Shown here: positions 33,429 through 44,889 of the stretch, piece by piece
Layout: every line of letters begins with the position of its first letter
Numbering within the stretch: position 1 is the first letter of the stretch
Assembly (NCBI GenBank): GCA_034359265.1
Contig: CP136894.1
Location: forward strand, 28,116,501-28,180,500
Direction of reading: 5' to 3'
From: Canna indica
Lineage: Eukaryota; Streptophyta; Magnoliopsida; Zingiberales; Cannaceae
DNA: 64,000 nt
Notes under the pieces: model-generated
Databases searched by the model: none
Seen by the model: the letters and a program-made list of their open reading frames with translations, nothing else
Told to the model about the DNA's origin: nothing
Program-made: the position numbers and the translations under genes

Positions 33429-33579
33429 ATGTCATCTTCACCATCGTTGTGTTGCATTCTTGATACGAATAAATTAACTAGACAAAATTACGTCGATTGG
33501 TTGCGAAATTTGAGGATTGTCCTCACCCATGAGAGACTTTCCCGTGTTCTTGATAACCAACCACTGGATGTCACGTCTC
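33429..33579 (+). pseudogene. Copia B2 gag, N-terminal piece
   Basis: ATG at 33429; the product starts MSSSPSLCCILDTNKLTRQN and continues NYVDWLRNLRIVLTHERL, homologous to Copia B Gag. The frame is cut at 33579 by the family A insertion and resumes at 40817. Confidence 0.85.
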
Positions 33580-34274
33580 TGTTGGCCTAAGGTTTTTAAT
33601 CTTGGTCTTAATCTTGGTTTTGATGATAACAAATATGCAACTAATGTTTCATTGAGAAATATTTCAGGTTCCAAGTCGATTAACGCTCGACGTCCGCGAT
33701 CGAAAAAATCGGAGAAGCCAAAGAAATCGGCAAGGACGCTCATCGACGCTCGGATTTCTTCGGGAAGTTAGAGTTTAGGTTTAGGGTGTCTAGCATGTAT
33801 TTTAATCCTATTTTATGATGCAAAGAACCCAAAAATTGAACCCGAATCCCAAAATATATATGACAACTCGAAAACTGCCATGAAATTCACTAAACCTAGG
33901 GAGCTCCTTGGAGGGCTATATGACCTAGACATTTTCTTGACACAAAAAATGGCGATAATTATTCCTTGGGTTAAAACTAGATAATGAGGTATTTTAAAGG
34001 ATTTTTTGGAAGCCTTTAGCCTACCCATACATGACCCGAAAGATTAGAAAATTTTCGTTTTTCATAAATTTGTACTAGACCCCCAAAACTAGATTTTGAT
34101 TCTTAAGGATTTTGATTTTTTAGATATTTTTATTGAATCCAAATGAGAGGTAATCCTTATATAACATTTATGTTTTAAAGTTAAGAAATATTATATAAGT
34201 AGACTTAGCGAAAACGGAACCTAAAAATGAGCAAACAAGTAGAAAAACCATCCTAACCGAACTGCCCTGCCCAG

Positions 34275-34406
34275 GTTCGATCAACCGACTGGTCAACCGG
34301 CGGCATTTCGGTCGACTGATTGATCGATCGAACATTGCCCAGAATGGGCAGAATGCTCCAGTCGCTCGAGCTATCGCTTGGTCGGTTGATCGGACCAGCA
34401 ACCGAC
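34275..34406. repeat. Palindrome array in the 5' LTR
   Basis: Fewer and more degraded GGTCGATC/GATCGAAC words than in copy 1. The equivalent block in the 3' LTR (39839-39988) is better kept (GGTCGATCGACTGGTCGACC). Confidence 0.72.
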
Positions 34407-34471
34407 GGTATAACGGCTTGAAAAATAGTCGTTTATACACATTGTGCCCGACCACTACTTGGTGGCTTGCC

Positions 34472-34480
34472 TATTTAAAG
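34472..34480 (+). promoter_or_regulatory. TATA box of the complete family A element
   Basis: TATTTAAAG about 65 bases after the palindrome block; TATTTGAAG in the 3' LTR (40059-40067). Confidence 0.5.
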
Positions 34481-35227
34481 GCCTTCTAAGCCTTCCTATG
34501 ATCCTTCAATGCTTCATGAGACATCCTTTTACACCTACAAGCCTTGATTGAGCCATCTTTGTTGAAACCCTAGCTTTCTATCTTGTTTTTCTTGAGTTTG
34601 CCTTCAAGCTTGATTTGATTCATCATCAAGGCTTCAAGAGGAGCTAGGATTCATTGTGTTTGAGCTAAGTATTTGTGTTGTTTTATTTTTGCACCATTAC
34701 TTGTATATTTTCTTATTTATTTCATTGTATTTGAACTTGTGTGAACCTAGGTTGCTAGGTTTGATAGTTTGGGTGGTTGCCTTTGTGTTTGAGGCTTAAT
34801 TCCACCGTTGTAAACGTAGTTTACTAGGATTAGTTGAGTTGTCCCTTAGGGTTGAGGTGGAAGAGTGCTCTCGTTAAGAAGGCGGAGACTTCCGGGTGTG
34901 GAAGTGTCTTAGGTTGAGAGTGAGACTCTTCGGGTCAAAGTCCTCATTGTAAGGGAAACAAGATTAGTCTAGTAAAACTTAGTTTGGAAATCGTAAGTGG
35001 GGTGCTTAGGTAGTGGAGTAGGCATTGGGGCCGAACCACTATAAATAATTGTGTAAGCATTGTTTAGCTTGCATTCTTATTGCTTATCATTTATATCTTG
35101 CTTCCGCTTACTACTCGATTCGTGCTTAGCCTAACTAATCAAGAAATGATTAAAACCGGAATTTAGGCAAATAGATTTAGTTAACACACTATTCACCCCC
35201 CTCTAGTTAGGCCATTTCACCAACAAT

Positions 35228-35239
35228 TGGTGTCAGAGC
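35228..35239 (+). other. Primer binding site of the complete family A element
   Basis: TGGTGTCAGAGC, one mismatch to the initiator tRNA-Met complement, two bases after the LTR end. Confidence 0.85.
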
Positions 35240-35292
35240 GTGTCGTGGATTGAGATTTCACCATCTCGTCTACATCTAGTCTCGATCCAAAA

Positions 35293-36682
35293 ATAGCACT
35301 AGAAAGTGTAGTGTCAATACCACCTAGGTTCGATGAGTCTAATTTTGGTCTTTCGAATATTAGAATGTATACTTTTCTAAAGACTCAAGGTTTAGGTGTA
35401 TTTAACATGGTAAATACAAAATATATTGAACCTATCGAAAACATGAATGCATGGACCCAAGAACAAGTTAAATTGTTTGAATTAAATGGTAAAACAACAC
35501 ATCTTCTATATTGCACATTTTCAAATGATATAATTGAAAAGGTTATGCATTGTTCTTCCGCATTTGATATTTGGGCAACTTTAAACATGTTTTATGGTTA
35601 TGCAAAAACCGAGGAGCTTATTACTTTAAAAGAAGGAGGTGATGACAATTATCATACCTCTAGTTCTAATGAAGTTTTTGATGCCCAAAGCTCATCTAGT
35701 CATGGGAACACCAAAATCGGAGAAGAAAGCTAAGGTGTTTCATTTGACAAGAAAAGGGACATAAAAAGAGGAATTGTCCCCACTTGAAGAAAAGGACCTA
35801 GAAGAAGAATGCTTCCAAGTCCACCTTCTAATCTACTGGAGCATCTTTTTCTCATGATGATGAAGTCACATCTCAAATATGCCTCATGGGTTTTCGGAAT
35901 GAGGTAAAATCTTCTACTTCTAGTCATGTTAAAAATCTTGATAGTGATAATGATGATAGTAGCTCTAATTCTTTAGGTATGTCTTATGATGAGCTATTAG
36001 AAGAATCTAAGAAGATGTATGCCATGCTCATGAAATCAAATAAGGAAAAAAAAAAATCAAGAAAGAAAACTTGAAGCTTGTCAATCATGTGCATGACTTG
36101 AAGAGTGAAAATGAGAAATTGAAAACTAGCATGATTGATCCTTGTCATGATACATTAACTAAAAATAAGGTTTTGAAAAATAGATTGAAGTCTACAAATA
36201 ATGATTTGAAAAATGTTTCAAAAATTGAGATTGAAAATTTGAAAGTAAAGAATTCAAAAATTTTGAATGAAAATTGTATACTAAAATCTCAATTGAATGC
36301 TTTGTATCAATCTATTGATACTTTAAAAAATGAGGTTGTGTTCTTAAGTAGGAAGGTTAATGATTTGTCAAATGGTTCATCATTTAAGAATTTTAGTAGA
36401 AATGATGTTTTTAACCAGAATTCTCATGCTCATGTTAATTCTCATGTTAGGCATCCTACATTTAAACCTCACGTTGAAAAGAAAAATGAAAAAAAATAAT
36501 TTAATAAAAATTGTTTTTGTTGTGGTATATATGGCCATGCTATTTATGATTGTGCATTCAATAAAAATTCAAGTGTTGCTAGGACACTTTGGATTCCTAG
36601 GCCATCTTACCCCCGAGGACCGAAAGCCATTTGGGTACCAAAAGTTTCATGTTCTTTTGTACGGGGAGCCACCACATAAGTG
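35293..36682 (+). pseudogene. Gag of the complete family A element, decayed
   Basis: Aligns with the better copy at 720-2129. The start codon is ATA at 35293-35295 where copy 1 has ATG. A UBN2 region follows (VMHCSSAFDIWATLNMFYGY). Zinc knuckle 1 reads CFI-stop-QEKGHKKRNC near 35733-35775: the second Cys is a TGA. Further on come the Ser/Asp-rich part (SSNSLGMSYDELLEES), a coiled coil (36071-36400), the HVRHPTFKPH segment, a stop at 36497, zinc knuckle 2 CFCCGIYGHAIYDC, and the tail WIPRPSYPRGPKAIWVPK ending in SFVRGATT. The tail is the normal linker to Copia protease, but no protease follows. Confidence 0.83.
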
Positions 36683-38981
36683 TAATGGAAATTGAAGAGT
36701 TGAAGTTGACCAAGGAATTGAAGGAAGGATCCTTAGATGGTTGCAATCTCAAAGTCTTCACCTAGACTAGATGCCTTAGGGTTAAGAATTGGCATCTAAA
36801 TCACTTGGTATCATCACCTTTTCTCTACATGTATGTTTGAAGTTAGTGTTAATGATACATGCTTAAAATTGATTGATTTTCCCCGCTCTTATATATTTCA
36901 AATGATTTTTGATTTTTTGATTTTCGGTCTCTTTGGAGACCTATGTGGCTTATAATTGGCCTAAGCGACCTTGCGGTTCTAAATCGTAGGCTAATTGTAG
37001 CCTTTCGGTTTTCAACCAATAGAAAGGATTGGAGATCATGTTTTTATTTATATTTCACTTGTGATCTCTTAAAATTCGTTTTGATATCATTCTATTTCAT
37101 TTTGAAATGAATTTGTAACTATTTAGCAAAGTAGACTTTGATATCGATAATTGATCCCTCTCTTTGCTACTTAGTTTAATAACTTGCTAGTAATTACATT
37201 TTCATTATCCTACTAATGAATATTGCTTGCAAGTTATGATAAAATGGAAGGCTATAGAAATTGAAAGAAAAAGACTTGTTTGGCAAAATTTCCAAGAGTG
37301 AGGTATGAGTTTGATTTTGCAAAAATCTTAGTATTATACCTCAATGTTTAAGCTTAAATTATATCTCTATACTCATGATTAGAATTGTATGTAAAACCCT
37401 TGAATTCTCATGAGTAGGTATAATTTTAGTACTTAGGCAAATTTCATTGATTGAAACTTGCTCTAGGTTGATATTCATTATTAGAGACCTTCTTTTTTAA
37501 GTCCAAATTAGTTAAACACGTTTAGAAATCTTATTTCTAAAATATTTCATATTTTAAGAAGATATGTTTGATTCATTATGATATCAAGATAACTCCTTAA
37601 AATGAATCTCTAGTATCTAGCATAGGTTAAGATTTTTAAATGAAACTTTGCATTAAACCTTTTCTATTTAGTAAGTTAGGTAGCTAGTTGGTATATGATT
37701 TTATGATGATACTAATGAAGCCTACTTGCAAGTTGAGAAAGTGGTAAATTTGGAAGGCTAAAGAAAATTGGGAAATAAAATGAAAATTATGCAATTTCTC
37801 AAGAAATGATGTATGAGTTTCATTTTGCAAAATTTTTGCATAACACCTCTATTTTCTTGATAAAATGATTTCTCTATGCTCATGAATGATTTTGCATGAT
37901 AATTGATTGAAATCTCATGAGTAGATAAAATTTTGATACTTAGGCAATTTCATGAAATCTTGTTTGAATGAAATGAGCTCTAGGTAGAATTTCATATTAG
38001 AGACTTCATTTTAAGTTGAAACTAGATAAACATGTTTGAGCTTACTCATGATTTACATCCATGTGGTTAAAATTGAAAATTCATATGTAAATGGATACAA
38101 TGACAACTAGCTCACCTTAAGAGACTCAAAATTAAAAAGTTTGACCTAGGTCAATAATTTGACTTAGAAATTTCTTTTTGAGCTCAAACTTCACAAACAT
38201 GTTTAGATTTACTCATGTTAGATTTTCATGTGTCTATGTTTGAAAAATCATGAGTATAGGTTAAAGATTTATACTTAGCAATTTCATGATACAATGCTTG
38301 TTTTAGAATGAAATCATGCTAAGGTAAAATATTGACCAAATGACATTATTTTCATTTTAAACTTAATAAGCATGCTTTAAATCATTACATCTTGATATCC
38401 GAAAAGTTTGAATGAAAACTGAAAACTTTTGAAAAACTCTAATTATTTACGAAAATACCACTAGAACTCAATGAATTTTAGAAAAATGTAGAAAAATAAT
38501 TTTTTGTTGATTCTTGAATCTGCATCTTCCTTGAAAATTCTAGTTTATGGCATAAAAATCTTGAGTATGAATAGGATTTGATTTTGATTTTTGAAATTTA
38601 ATTTTGAAACTTTAAAATATCGTTCTTTCCAAATGCTCATTTCTCGATACGTTGGATTTTTTTCGAAATCTTTGAATGAGACTTCAAGTATGATGTTAGA
38701 TTCATGTTTTTTGTATCGTTCTCATTTTGACTCGTGAAAAATCATTTCTAAAATGGTTTTTGATATGTTGACCGATACATGAAAATATCATTACTTGAGC
38801 TTGATACATGATTTCTAGCTTTAGATTATGTTTAGCATTCTATGATATCATGTATTGATTAATCTCACTTGTAAGTATGTTTTCATCCCTTGAGTTGAGA
38901 TCTACATGTTTTCATGAAACCAAGTTTTTAGGTCCCAAGTTTGACCATAGTTGATTTTTCTAGGCTTTTTTGATTGATATC
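36683..38981 (+). other. Non-coding 2.3-kb internal region of family A
   Basis: AT-rich with no conserved frame. It holds degenerate repeats of about 0.5 kb: GGAAGGCTA followed by AAGAAAATT-like sequence at 37248 and again at 37756, and CTCATGAGTAG...TACTTAGGCAA at about 37410 and 37918, with a weaker copy near 38250. Homologous DNA is in copies 1, 2 and 4. Confidence 0.72.
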
Positions 38982-39168
38982 AAAAGAGGGAGAAAAATAT
39001 AGCTAAAAGGAAAGAAAATATATATAGGAAAATCATGCATATAGATAGGGGGAGTTCTATTATATAGATATGCATGCCGATAGGGGGAGAAATCCCATGT
39101 TTGATATCCTCTATGCTTAATTGTAGATATTTTCTTAAGGATGTTTGTCATCATCAAAAAGGGGGAGA
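38982..39168 (+). promoter_or_regulatory. Multiplied polypurine tracts upstream of the 3' LTR
   Basis: Purine tracts at 38982-38996 (AAAAGAGGGAGAAAAA), about 39046-39054, 39082-39092 (AGGGGGAGAAA) and 39156-39168 (AAAAAGGGGGAGA), the last one base from the LTR. The final tract would prime plus-strand synthesis. Repeated tracts of this kind are described for Sirevirus-type Copia elements. Confidence 0.75.
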
Positions 39169-39169
39169 T

Positions 39170-40811
39170 TGTTGGCCTAAGGTTTTCAACCTTGGTTTTA
39201 ATCTCGGTTTTGATGATAACAAACATGGAAGTAATGTTTCATTGAGAAATCTTTTAGGTTCCAAGTCGGTTAGCGAACGACGTCCGCGATCGGAAAAATC
39301 AGAGAAATCGGCAAGGACGCTCGTCGACGCTCGGGATTCTTCGAGAAGTTAGAGTTTAGGTTTAGGGTGTCTAGCATGTGTTGTAATCCTCTTTTATGAT
39401 GCAAAGAACCCAAAAATCGAACCCGAACCCCAAAATATAAAAACTCAAAAACTGCCCTGAAATTCACTAAACCTAGGGAGCTCCTTGGAGGGCTAAATGA
39501 CCTAGACATTTTCTTGACACGAAAAATGGCGGTAATTATTCGTTGGGTCAAAACTAGATGACGAGATATTTTTAATAATTTTATGAAAGCCTTTAGCCTA
39601 CCCATACTTGACCCGGAAGATTAAAAAAAAATTGTTTTTCGGAATTTGTACTAGTCCCCAAAAACTAGATTTTGATTCTTAAGGATTTTGATTTTTTTTA
39701 GATATTTTTATTGAATCCAAATGGGGGGTAATCCTTATATAACATTTATGTTTTAAAGTTAGTAAACTTAGCGAAGACGGAACCCAGAAACGAGCAAACA
39801 AGCAAAAAAACCAGCCTAACCAAACTGCCCTGCACAGGTTCGGTCGATCGACTGGTCGACCGACGGCATTTTGGTCGATCGATTGGTCGACTGAACATTG
39901 CCCAGAATTGGTAGAATGCTCCGATCGCTCGGGCGGTCGCTCGGGCGGTCGCTTGGTCGGTTGATCGACGTCCGATCGGACCAGCGACAGGCGGTATAAT
40001 GGCTTGAAAAATAGTCGTTTATACCCGTTGTGCCCGACCACCACTTGGTGGTTTGCCTATTTGAAGGCCTTCTAAGTCTTCCTATGATGCTTCAATGCTT
40101 CATGAGACATTCTTTGACACCTACAAGCCTTGATTGAGCCATCTTTGTTGAAACCCTAGCTTTCTACCCTATTTTTCTTGAGTTTGCCTTCAAGCTTGAT
40201 TTGATTCATCATCAAGGCATCAATATGAGCTAGGATTCATTGTGTTGGAGCTAAGTATTGGTGTTGTTGTATTTTTCTCCATTAATTGTATATTTTCTTC
40301 TTTATTTCATTGTATTTGAACTTGTGTAAACCTAGGTTGCTAGGTTTGATAAATTGGGTGGTTTCCTTTGTGTTTGAGGCTTAATTCCACCGGTGTAAAT
40401 ATAGTTTACTAGGATTAGTTGAGTTGTCCTTTAGGGTTGAGGTGGAAGAGTGCTCTCGGTAAGAAGACGAAGACTTCTGGGTGTGGAAGTGCCTTAGGTT
40501 GAGAGTGAGACTCTTCGGGTCAAAGTCCTCGTTGTAAAGGAAACATGATTAATATAGTAAAACTTAGTTTGGAAATCCTAAGCGGGGTGCTTAGGTAGTG
40601 GAGTAGGCATTGGGGCCAAACCACTATAAATAATTGTGTTAGTATTATTTACCTTGCATTCTTATTGCTTATCATTTATATATTGCTTCCGCTTACTACT
40701 CGATTCGTGCTTAGTCTAACTAAACAAGAAATGATTAAAACAAGAATTTAGGCAAATAGATTTAGTTAGCATACTATTCATCCCCTCTCTAGTGTGACCA
40801 TTTCACCAACA
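39170..40811 (+). repeat. 3' LTR of the complete family A element
   Basis: 1,642 bp, TGTTGGCCTAAGG to CCATTTCACCAACA, followed by GTCTC. Collinear with the 5' LTR; palindrome block 39839-39988. Confidence 0.93.
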
Positions 40812-40816
40812 GTCTC

Positions 40817-41478
40817 AAATGGCTATCGAGGATGTGAGAGCCACTTACAAGAAGTGGCAAGATGACAACACTACTGTTCAGTGCATTGTGCTCGCCTCTA
40901 TGTCCAATGTGTTACAACGACAACATGAAAAGATGGACGCTAGGGCCACCCTCTCTCACCTCAAGGAGTTGTAAGATGAAGAGAGCCGAACTACTAGGTT
41001 TGAGATGTCAAAGTAACTCATCCAGGCCAAGATGACGGCAGGGACCCCTGTTGAAACCCATGTCCCCAAACTAATTGATTAGATCGAGAGTTTAGAGAAA
41101 TTGTGTGTAAGCATAGCTAAGGGGCCAAGTTAGGACTTAGCACTCCAATCCCTACCAGATTCGTTTTCACAGTTTGATAATAACTTCCACATAAACAAGC
41201 AGGACGACTCGCTTCCCGAAGACTACCGAGTCCCACCTTATGAAGGATAAGGGTACAACCTCTTTTGTGGGAAATGCCTTTGAGGCAAAGTTGCACTCTA
41301 TTAAGAACAAAGTGAAAAACAAAGCTTTCAAACCTTTGATTAATATCAAGAAGAAAGGGAAAGTTGTTCCCAATGGCACCTACTACCATTATGGTAAACA
41401 TTGCCACTAGAAGCACAACTGCAAGTAGTATTTTGCATAGATGAAGCTGAAGATGGTTTTAAGAAACTGTCACTTGAG
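40817..41478 (+). pseudogene. Copia B2 gag, C-terminal piece
   Basis: Continues Gag after the family A insertion: TYKKWQDDNTTVQCIVLASM, QRQHEKMDARATLSHLKEL, then a degraded region and a decayed zinc knuckle (YYHYGKHCH-stop-KHNCK, where CX2CX4HX4C is expected) near 41380-41430. It has several stops. This is the part deleted in Copia B at 13485, so B2 preserves what B lost. Confidence 0.78.
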
Positions 41479-41483
41479 GTGCG

Positions 41484-41885
41484 TATTGGCGTGTAGGCCT
41501 GGCGGGCCGAGTCATCAATCGCCTCGAGGCATGTAGGCCTGGCGGGCCGAGTCACACTCGAATGCCAAGGGCGCTCGGGTCTGCTACGGTGTAAGGTGAA
41601 GGTGCGCCCTTCCCTCACACCAATTAGTTTGGGGGTCGTTGGTTAGCGCCAGAGTCCTGGGAGCTAGTATCAAAGCTTGGGTCTCGGGTTCGAGTCTCCG
41701 CTGGCGATTGCTGAGAGAGAGATTGTTGGCGTGTAGGCCTGGTGGGCCAAGTGATCAATTGCCTCGTGGCGTGTAGGCCTGGCGGGCCGAGTCACACTCG
41801 AACGCCGAGGGTGCTCGGGTCTACTACGGTATAAGGTGAATGTGCGCCCTTCCCTCACACCAATTGGTTTGGGGTCGTTGGTTTG
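41484..41885 (+). mobile_element. TRIM-like unit: two 160-bp direct repeats around a primer-site-like spacer
   Basis: Direct repeats at 41484-41645 and 41724-41885 share TTGGCGTGTAGGCCTGG and a hairpin GAAGGTGCGCCCTTC. The spacer has TAGTATCAAAGC (41665-41676), near a tRNA-Met primer site, and ends in AGAGAGAGAT, a short purine tract before the second repeat. The spacer also carries GGTTCGAGTCT, like a Pol III B box, so a SINE-related origin is possible. TTGAGG at 41474 and 41883 may be a flanking duplication but does not fit the repeat edges exactly. Confidence 0.55.
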
Positions 41886-41892
41886 AGGGCCC

Positions 41893-42671
41893 AACTGGGT
41901 TAAGGTTTTCAACCTTGGTCATAATCTCAGTTTTGATGATAACAAACATGGAACTAATGTTTTATTGAGAAATCTTTCAGGGTCCATATCGGTTAGCGCT
42001 CAACGTCCTCGATCAAAAATATCGAAGAAATTAGAAAATCGGAAGGACGTTGGTCGACGCGCTCGGATTCGTCGGAAAGATAGAGTCTAGGTTTAGGGTG
42101 TCTAGATTATATTGTAAAATCCTCATTATGATGCATAAGAACTCAAAAACTATCCCTGAATCCCAAAACATGAAAACTCGAGAATCGTCCTGAAATACCC
42201 TAGGGAGCTCCTTGGAGGGCTATATGACCTAGACATTATCTTGACATAAAAAAAGGCAGTAATTATTCCTTGGGTTAAAATTAGATAACGAGGTATTTTT
42301 TTAGGAATTTTTGGAAGCCTTTAGCCTACCTATACTTGACTCGAAAAGTTACGAAATTTCCATTTTCGGAGAATTTGTACTAGACCCGAAAAACTAGATT
42401 TTGATTCTTAAGGATTTTGATTTTTTAGATATTTTTATTGAGTCCAAATGGGGGGTAATCCTTATATAACATTTATGTTTTAAAGTTATAACGGTCGGTC
42501 GACCGAATGATGTTGAAAAATGGTAGTAGTCGATCGAACAGCGCCAAAAAATGGCAGTAGGCTACTTCGGTCGACCGACCAGTGCCAAAAATTGGCAGAA
42601 GGCTCATCGGTCGATCGATCGGTCGACCAGATTGCAGAGAAGAAGAATCACGTCTGGTGATCGACCCGTCG
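41893..42671 (+). repeat. Family A LTR fragment, 5' half, cut by the CACTA
   Basis: Matches the first about 780 bases of the long-subtype LTR from TTAAGGTTTTCAACCTTGG through the palindrome array (42492-42671). The first bases are degraded. It ends at the CACTA terminus; the other half of the LTR is absent from the window. Confidence 0.82.
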
Positions 42672-42689
42672 CACTACTGGAATAATGGG

Positions 42690-43040
42690 CATCAGCAACG
42701 ACTCTAGCCGTTGCTAAGTCATTACTAAAAACCATCAGCAACGGTGTGCAACGGCTCCGCCCGTTGCAATGGATCCATGGCAGAAACACGCGTTGCTGAT
42801 AACTTAGCAACAGATCAGGAATGGGCCCTTGAGCCGTTGCTATTAATACTATTAGCAACAGTTTTGCCATGGACCCGGTTCCATTGCCGATAAGAATTAT
42901 TAGCAATGGCCCGCGTGTCCGTAGAAACACTGTTAGTGAAAGACTATTGCTAAGCCGTTGCTGTAGGTCTTCAGCAACGGCTTTCGATACACTTTTAGTA
43001 ACGGCTTTTCCACGGACGGCCGTGGGAAAGCCGTTGCTGA
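42690..43040. repeat. CACTA subterminal repeats
   Basis: About a dozen copies, in both orientations, of a word close to AGCAACGGC / GCCGTTGCT within 350 bases of the terminus. Such repeats are the usual binding sites of the TNPA-type protein. Confidence 0.82.
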
Positions 43041-43380
43041 TTACTACATACTGAAACTGAAAAAACTTTAAAATTCCAAATTTCGATTAATACATTGATA
43101 CATTATCTGATACATAACTCACACACCCATACACCTATACAAACATCCATTCACACATCACAAATACACCCAAATATATCAAAACAATTATACTTATATT
43201 TATAATTATCCACGATCGAATAAAAACTATTCAAATGCAAAATTTAAGTATCAATATTCATACAAAATAAAACTTAAATATATACAGTATCGAAGTAACA
43301 AAGTCAATATAACAAAAAAATAATAAATCTCACGATGACGATGGAGGATGGTCTGGATCATATGGCGGAGTTTGGAGTGC

Positions 43381-44821
43381 CTAGGTGTACACCGGCGTGG
43401 ACTGACTCGAGGACGATGGATCAGATGATGCTGCTCCGGAATGACCTGACAAGTTGCGTAGCATAACTTGCATATCCGCCATCATTTGACTCTGACGCTC
43501 CATCAACTCAGTCTGACGCGTGACCGTCTCCTCCTGTGTCCTTATCCTGCTACTATGATCATCTCTGGACCTGGAGGTCGACGGTCGCTCACCAGCATGC
43601 GGAGGGGTCGGTGCCCCAAGTGGCCCTAGCACGGCTCGCGCATGACCACTATCTGCAAAACCATACACGCGGTCGTGGTCCCAGCCACCTGCAGCATCGA
43701 CCCACGCTGCTGCGTCAAAGTCCTCGGGGGTGCCTCCGCGCTGTATCACCGTCTGACTGTAGGTCTCCTACTCGAGTTTAATTTTTTGTTTAATATTTTT
43801 CATAAAACTTAAATTTTAAATATATAATGAATAATTTAAACAAATATACTTACCATAATAAATGCAGCGTGGTTGTCGACGTACTCCCCCGTCCCATGCA
43901 CTCAATGGTGTGTCCGCTCAAACACCGCCATCGGGGAGGATCACTAGACAGTCCCGTCGTCCACTACCGTTGTCTACATTTACAAAACAAATACATTAAC
44001 TAGTACACAGAGTAATAGATAAAATATAAAATTAAAATTAACGTATACTTACCATACGGTTCGCATGCACAGCAAATGCAACAGAGCCGCCGGTGTGACG
44101 CGCTCCTCCCCCCGACATGCGGTTTCTAGCCGCCGTCCTAGAAACCTCCTGCCATCGATCCGTCGACCATAATGCCATGAGCTGGTCCCATATATCCGGA
44201 GTAATCCAATCGGGGCCGTATCCCCGAGTCTCCGCGATGTTGGTGGTCCCAGTTCGGGCCATCGCCTGGGACCGGGCCTGCCCTAGTTGCCCGTTGTACC
44301 TTGCCCGGGAAATAGCCTCCCAGGCAGCATAAATGAAGGGCCTCTGGTCCTCAGCCCATGTATAGCGAGTCTGCAAAATAATAATATCAGTACCAATATT
44401 AATCATCATGCATGTATATAAAAAAAATTAATACGTGCCTCAAACTCGCGCCATAGCATATTGACATGCTCACTGGGCACGTGAGACCACGTGGGCCATG
44501 CCCCGTGCATATATCGTCGAATGGTAGAAGAAATGCTCATTGGCACTTCTTCTTGCTAAAACATGCACAACAAAAATAAAATTTAATATTATATTATGAT
44601 ATAATGAACTTTAATGATTCATAATTCATGATATATTACCGCTCCCCAATCACGCTAATGAATCTGCGTGACTCTGCGGCTGGTGGAGGCTGCCACCTGC
44701 GACTGGATGTACTAGCCTCAGTAGTATCATCGGCAGGAGGATCAACATGCCTAGTGAGTGCTGGAGTCTCACCGATTGGAGACTCTGAAGCTCTCCTGCG
44801 GCGATAACCACAACCAGACAT
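43381..44821 (-). pseudogene. CACTA tnpA-like gene (Transposase_24 family), about five exons
   Basis: Predicted accessory DNA-binding protein. Exon 1 starts at the ATG at 44821-44819 (MSGCGYRRRRASESPIGETP). A second exon lies at about 44560-44440 (RRYMHGAWPTWSHVPSEHVN), a third at about 44370-44050 (RYTWAEDQRPFIYAAWEA ending GGARHTGGSVAFAVHANRM, the conserved Transposase_24 block). A fourth at about 43980-43858 ends in a good donor ATG/GTAAGT; the last starts after an AG near 43775 (ETYSQTVIQRGGTPEDFDAA) and ends with a coiled coil (TRQTELMERQSQMMADMQ) at 43381. The fourth exon has stops (VFERTHH-stop-VHG, where CGA to TGA is likely), so the gene is probably dead though otherwise well kept. 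Confidence 0.72.
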
Positions 44822-44889
44822 ATCTGTCAAATAGGCATATAATTAGATTATTATATATATAGTAAAGATATATTTAATATAAGATATAC

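Larger units (their letters stand above)
33580..35225 (+). repeat. 5' LTR of the complete family A element (long subtype)
   Basis: 1,646 bp from TGTTGGCCTAAGG to CCATTTCACCAACA. Palindrome block at about 34275-34406, TATA-like TATTTAAAG at 34472-34480, then a long R/U5 part with the conserved CCGAACCACTATAAATAATT and a C6 tract just before the end. Confidence 0.93.
33580..40811 (+). mobile_element. Family A LTR retrotransposon, complete, gag-only (GTCTC duplication)
   Basis: 7,232 bp with 5' LTR 33580-35225, primer binding site 35228-35239, gag 35293 to about 36680, non-coding DNA to 39155, four purine tracts, 3' LTR 39170-40811. It is flanked by a perfect duplication GTCTC (33575-33579, 40812-40816); removing it restores Copia B2 gag. 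No protease, integrase, reverse transcriptase or RNase H can be found in any frame. The first 67 bases of the two LTRs differ at seven positions, five of them transitions, so the insertion is old. Confidence 0.95.

Noticed and set aside
35385..35588. Minus-strand frame in family A gag
   Set aside because: Shadow of the UBN2 domain on the opposite strand.
37000..38980. An envelope-like gene of Sirevirus type in the internal region
   Set aside because: No open frame of useful length, no signal peptide or membrane segment.
38960..39226. Minus-strand 88-codon frame near the purine tracts
   Set aside because: Spans the purine tracts and LTR edge, which are non-coding signals; no similarity recognised.
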